A DNA stretch of 22,761 nt, from positions 1 to 22,761 of the IMG/VR virus record IMGVR_UViG_3300033484_000013. One strand, given 5' to 3'. The position numbers and the translations under genes are program-made. Below the pieces are notes generated by a model that had not been told where the DNA came from, searched no databases, and was given only the letters and a program-made list of their open reading frames with translations. Positions 20,145-22,761 of this stretch are shown here, in pieces; position 1 is the first letter of the stretch, and every line of letters starts with the position of its first letter. This DNA comes from a virus.

Positions 20145-21110
20145 ATGACGGCCCGCGTCCCTGTCCGCTTCCGGATCCTCCGGCCCCGCAAGACGGCGGA
20201 CGTGCGCGGGCGTCCCGTCGAGTTCCGGTCCGAGCATCTCGACCAGGTCGTCGCGAACTTTGCCGCCGAGGGATCGAGGGTGCCCGTCGTCATCGGCCAC
20301 CCGGAGACGAACGCCCCCTCCTACGGCTGGGTCAACAAGGTCGAGCGCGTCGGCGACGCGGTCTATGCGGACGCCGACGTCCACCCCTCCTTCGCGGCGG
20401 TGCTGAAGGACGGGTTCTACGGCCCTGTCAGCCCCTCGCTGTGGGGGCCGGAGCAGCCCGGCAACCCAAAGCCCGGCGAATGGACGCTGCGCCACATCGG
20501 CGTGCTCGGCGCCGCCGCCCCCGCCATCCCCGGCCTGGAACCGGTGGAGCTGAGCGGCGGCCACGAAGACTTTCAGCTCATCGAGGAGCAGGACCCCGTG
20601 ACCTACAAGACCACCGACCTCGCCGCCGAGCTGGCGGCGAAGGAAGCCGCGCTCGCCGAGCGCGAGGCGAAGCTGGCCGATGCCGAGAAGGCAGCGGCTG
20701 CCGCCCAGGCCAGGGCCGTGCGCGACGGCGCGATGGCGTTCGCCGCCGGGCTGGTCGACGCGCACAGGCTGGCCCCGGCCGCGAAGGACGCGGTCGTCGA
20801 GCTGCAGGTCGCGCTCGCTGGTGCCGCGGTCGAGCCGTTCGCCTTCGCTGCGGGCGGCGACAAGGTCGACCCGCTGACCGCCTTCCGCAAGCTGTTCGAA
20901 GGCGCGCAGCCGCTGGTGCCGCTGGGCGAAGTCGCCGGTGCTGCGACCGATCCTGAAACAGGCTCGACATACACCTTCTCGGCGCCCGTCGGCGTCGCCG
21001 TCGAAGCGCGCGGCGCCAAAATCGATGCCGAGGCCAAGCGGCTGATGGCTGCCGACCCGAAGCTTTCCTACAGCGAGGCCGCCATCCGCGCCTCCAAGTC
21101 CATCGCCTGA
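20145..21110 (+). CDS. Head maturation protease with scaffold tail, Mu I-like
   Basis: The 321-residue protein matches the Mu I-like family. Residues 1-140 form the protease part (HLDQVVANFAAEGSRVPVVI, GHPETNAPSYGWVNKVERV, FYGPVSPSLW, LRHIGVLGAAAPAIPGLEPV). Residues 160-195 form an Ala/Glu/Lys-rich coiled coil (AAKEAALAEREAKLADAEKA), typical of the scaffold half that is removed as the head matures. The C-terminal end is helical (AEAKRLMAADPKLSYSEAAI). In Mu this gene follows F on the same strand; here it opens a separate rightward operon. No clear SD precedes the ATG, so the message may start very near it. Confidence 0.85.
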   Translation: MTARVPVRFRILRPRKTADVRGRPVEFRSEHLDQVVANFAAEGSRVPVVIGHPETNAPSYGWVNKVERVGDAVYADADVHPSFAAVLKDGFYGPVSPSLWGPEQPGNPKPGEWTLRHIGVLGAAAPAIPGLEPVELSGGHEDFQLIEEQDPVTYKTTDLAAELAAKEAALAEREAKLADAEKAAAAAQARAVRDGAMAFAAGLVDAHRLAPAAKDAVVELQVALAGAAVEPFAFAAGGDKVDPLTAFRKLFEGAQPLVPLGEVAGAATDPETGSTYTFSAPVGVAVEARGAKIDAEAKRLMAADPKLSYSEAAIRASKSIA

Positions 21111-21123
21111 GGAGCGCGATCCG

Positions 21124-21789
21124 ATGAGCCAAGAAAATGTCGTCCTCCCGATCACGCTCAAGGCATCGGGCGTGGTCACCAAATTCCGCTTCGTTACCCC
21201 GGCGGGAGCGCAGGTCTCTGCGCTGAACACGCCCTCGATCGGCGTCAGCAAGTATGACGCCGCGACCGGCACCAACTTCGCCGCGACCGTGCTCGGCACG
21301 GCGCGCGTGGAGGCGGGCGGCGCGGTCAACGTCGGCGACAGTGTCGGCGCGGACACGAGCGGTCGCGCGATCGTCGCGAACGGCATCCTGATCCAGGGCA
21401 TCGCCCTGCAGGCCGCCAGCGCGGCGGGCCAGTTGATCGAGGTGTTCCTGATGCATCAGCGCGAGCGCGGCAGCTTCCGCGTCGTGACCGCTGGTGCGGG
21501 CGGCCACACCGCAGGCGCCTTCGTTGCCTTCGATGCGACGACCCAGTCGGCCGCCGGTGCGGCCTGCCTCGGCATCGCGCTCGCAACCGTCGCGGCGGGC
21601 CAGCCCTCGGTCGTTCAGCTTTCGGGCGTCGGCCAGGCGCTCGCCGGAACCGGGGGTCTGGCGCTCGGCGGGCCGGTCAAGAGCGCGGCCGACGGCAGCG
21701 CCATCGCGCAGGGCGGTACCGGCGTCATCGCAGCCTACGCGCTCGCAGCCATCACCGCGGGCCAGCTCGGCCCCGTCCTCATCAAGTAA
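21124..21789 (+). CDS. Capsid decoration protein with two similar halves
   Basis: The 221-residue protein is glycine, alanine and valine-rich and strand-rich, like DUF2190-type head decoration proteins found between protease and capsid genes. Two halves look alike: residues about 40-105 (LGTARVEAGGAVNVGDSVGA ... AASAAGQLIEVFL) and 150-221 (LSGVGQALAGTGGLALGGPV ... AAITAGQLGPVLI). Single-domain members are about 110-120 residues, so this looks like a tandem duplication or fusion. It would bind the outside of the capsid and stabilise it. A GGAG lies 9 bases before the ATG, 13 bases after the protease stop. Confidence 0.7.
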   Translation: MSQENVVLPITLKASGVVTKFRFVTPAGAQVSALNTPSIGVSKYDAATGTNFAATVLGTARVEAGGAVNVGDSVGADTSGRAIVANGILIQGIALQAASAAGQLIEVFLMHQRERGSFRVVTAGAGGHTAGAFVAFDATTQSAAGAACLGIALATVAAGQPSVVQLSGVGQALAGTGGLALGGPVKSAADGSAIAQGGTGVIAAYALAAITAGQLGPVLIK

Positions 21790-21813
21790 CCGTCCGGCCA
21801 GGAGCCCGATCCC

Positions 21814-22761
21814 ATGTCGATGACCCTAGCACAGGCCCGCGTTTCCGATCCGGTCCTGACCGAACACGCCCGCGGCTACACCAACGCGGATTTCGTCGGC
21901 GAGCGCGTGTTCCCGCGCGTCGACATGCCCACGCGCGCAGCCAAGCGCATCATCTTCGGCAAGGAGCATTTCCGCCGCTACAATGTGGAGCGCGCGCCCG
22001 GGGGCCAGATCCGCACCATCACTTTCGGCCTGGCGTCCGCGACTGTGTCGCTGACGCAGCGCGCGCTGGGCTGCGTCGTCCCGCGCGAGTGGGTTGAGGA
22101 GGCGCAGAACGTCCCCCAGCTCAACCTCCAGCTCGATGCGGTCGACGTGACGATGCAGGTCGTCAGCCTCGAGAAGGAAATCTCGATCGCGAACGTCGTG
22201 CGCGACGCGACGCGCTATGCCAACGCCAACAAAACGGTGCTCAGCGGCGCGAGCCAGTGGAGCCAGTCCACCTCGACGCCGCAGAAGGACGTGCTGACCG
22301 CGCAGGATGGGGTCCGCGCGGCGATCGGCCGCCGCCCCCAGTGCATCGTCATGGGTGGCAAGGTCTATTCGGCGCTGCGCTACCACCCGAGCGTGCGCGA
22401 CTACTTCAAGTACACCTCCACCGAGGTGATCACCGAGTCGATGCTCGCCACCTATTTCGGCGTGTCCGAGGTGATTGTCGGCGACGGCGTTTACACCACC
22501 GACGGCGGCACCACGATGTTCGATATCTGGGGCGGCGACGTGGTGCTGTTCTTCAAGGCGCCCGCCCGCACCAACGGCCGCCGCTCGATGGCGATGCCGG
22601 GCTTCGGCTATCTCTACGGCCTGCTGAACTACCCGTATGTCGAGCCGATCCGCTTCGAGAAGGCCATCGCGAGCTGGCAGGCGGACTATTACGACGAGTG
22701 GTCGCCCGAGATGGTCGGCCCCGACGCAGGTGACCTGCCCCCGTCGAGTGGACCGGGTTGA
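21814..22761 (+). CDS. Major capsid protein
   Basis: The 315-residue protein starts MSMTLAQARVSDPVLTEHAR, has good ribosome site GGAG 9 bases upstream, and follows the decoration gene by 24 bases. Features of an HK97-fold coat protein include an extended N-arm, RRYNVERAPGGQIRTITFGL, the long helix region QLDAVDVTMQVVSLEKEISI, ARYANANKTVLSGASQWSQ, and the axial domain (YTSTEVITESMLATYFGVSE, ending PYVEPIRFEKA). It does not look like Mu gpT; it resembles coat proteins of other tailed phages and prophages. The frame ends on the last base of the window. Tail genes would be expected to follow. Confidence 0.85.
   Translation: MSMTLAQARVSDPVLTEHARGYTNADFVGERVFPRVDMPTRAAKRIIFGKEHFRRYNVERAPGGQIRTITFGLASATVSLTQRALGCVVPREWVEEAQNVPQLNLQLDAVDVTMQVVSLEKEISIANVVRDATRYANANKTVLSGASQWSQSTSTPQKDVLTAQDGVRAAIGRRPQCIVMGGKVYSALRYHPSVRDYFKYTSTEVITESMLATYFGVSEVIVGDGVYTTDGGTTMFDIWGGDVVLFFKAPARTNGRRSMAMPGFGYLYGLLNYPYVEPIRFEKAIASWQADYYDEWSPEMVGPDAGDLPPSSGPG

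Overview
The window is most of the early, immunity and head-gene part of a Mu-like transposable phage or prophage from a GC-rich bacterium. GC-rich codon use and the style of the proteins suggest an alphaproteobacterium, perhaps a sphingomonad; this host guess is inference only. It starts and ends on stop codons, so genes continue beyond both edges. I saw no tRNA, rRNA, CRISPR array or insertion sequence.

Immunity and early region (about 9.7-19.0 kb). A divergent control region at 17573-17652 separates two rightward repressor genes from a leftward operon. The repressors are tandem paralogues with LexA/CI-type S24 domains. The leftward operon runs Ner, transposase A (DDE), ATPase B, two DNA-binding proteins, Gam, a string of small accessory proteins (a free LexA-type winged helix, a zinc-ribbon membrane protein, a 31-residue membrane peptide), GemA and a Mor-like activator. 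Nearly all these genes overlap by ATGA, GTGA or TGATG, so they probably form one translationally coupled transcript.

Leftward late region (9541 down to 1). After a hairpin-rich gap of about 180 bp come an M15 endolysin, DUF2730, gp26-like, gp27/DUF3486, a block of unrecognised genes, terminase large subunit (gp28), DUF935 portal (gp29), five small genes, the MuF protein (gp30) and a truncated adenine methyltransferase.

Rightward region (19143 to the end). Two probable accessory genes (one membrane, one secreted) are followed by a second late operon: Mu I-like protease/scaffold, a duplicated-domain decoration protein and the major capsid protein. The head genes are thus split into two operons pointing away from a central transposition/immunity core. 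In Mu they form one co-directional series.

The most interesting signal is a 29-bp element, 27 of 29 bases identical, that precedes both late operons in the same orientation relative to transcription. It contains a perfect dyad (8-bp arms, 6-bp spacer), as expected of a site for a dimeric Mor/C-type activator, and may synchronise the two arms.

Several genes look damaged: B has a one-base insertion in an eight-base homopolymer, the 6225-6778 gene has a one-base deletion, one small gene has lost its stop, and two methyltransferases survive only as fragments. Either the prophage is decaying or the assembly carries indel errors.
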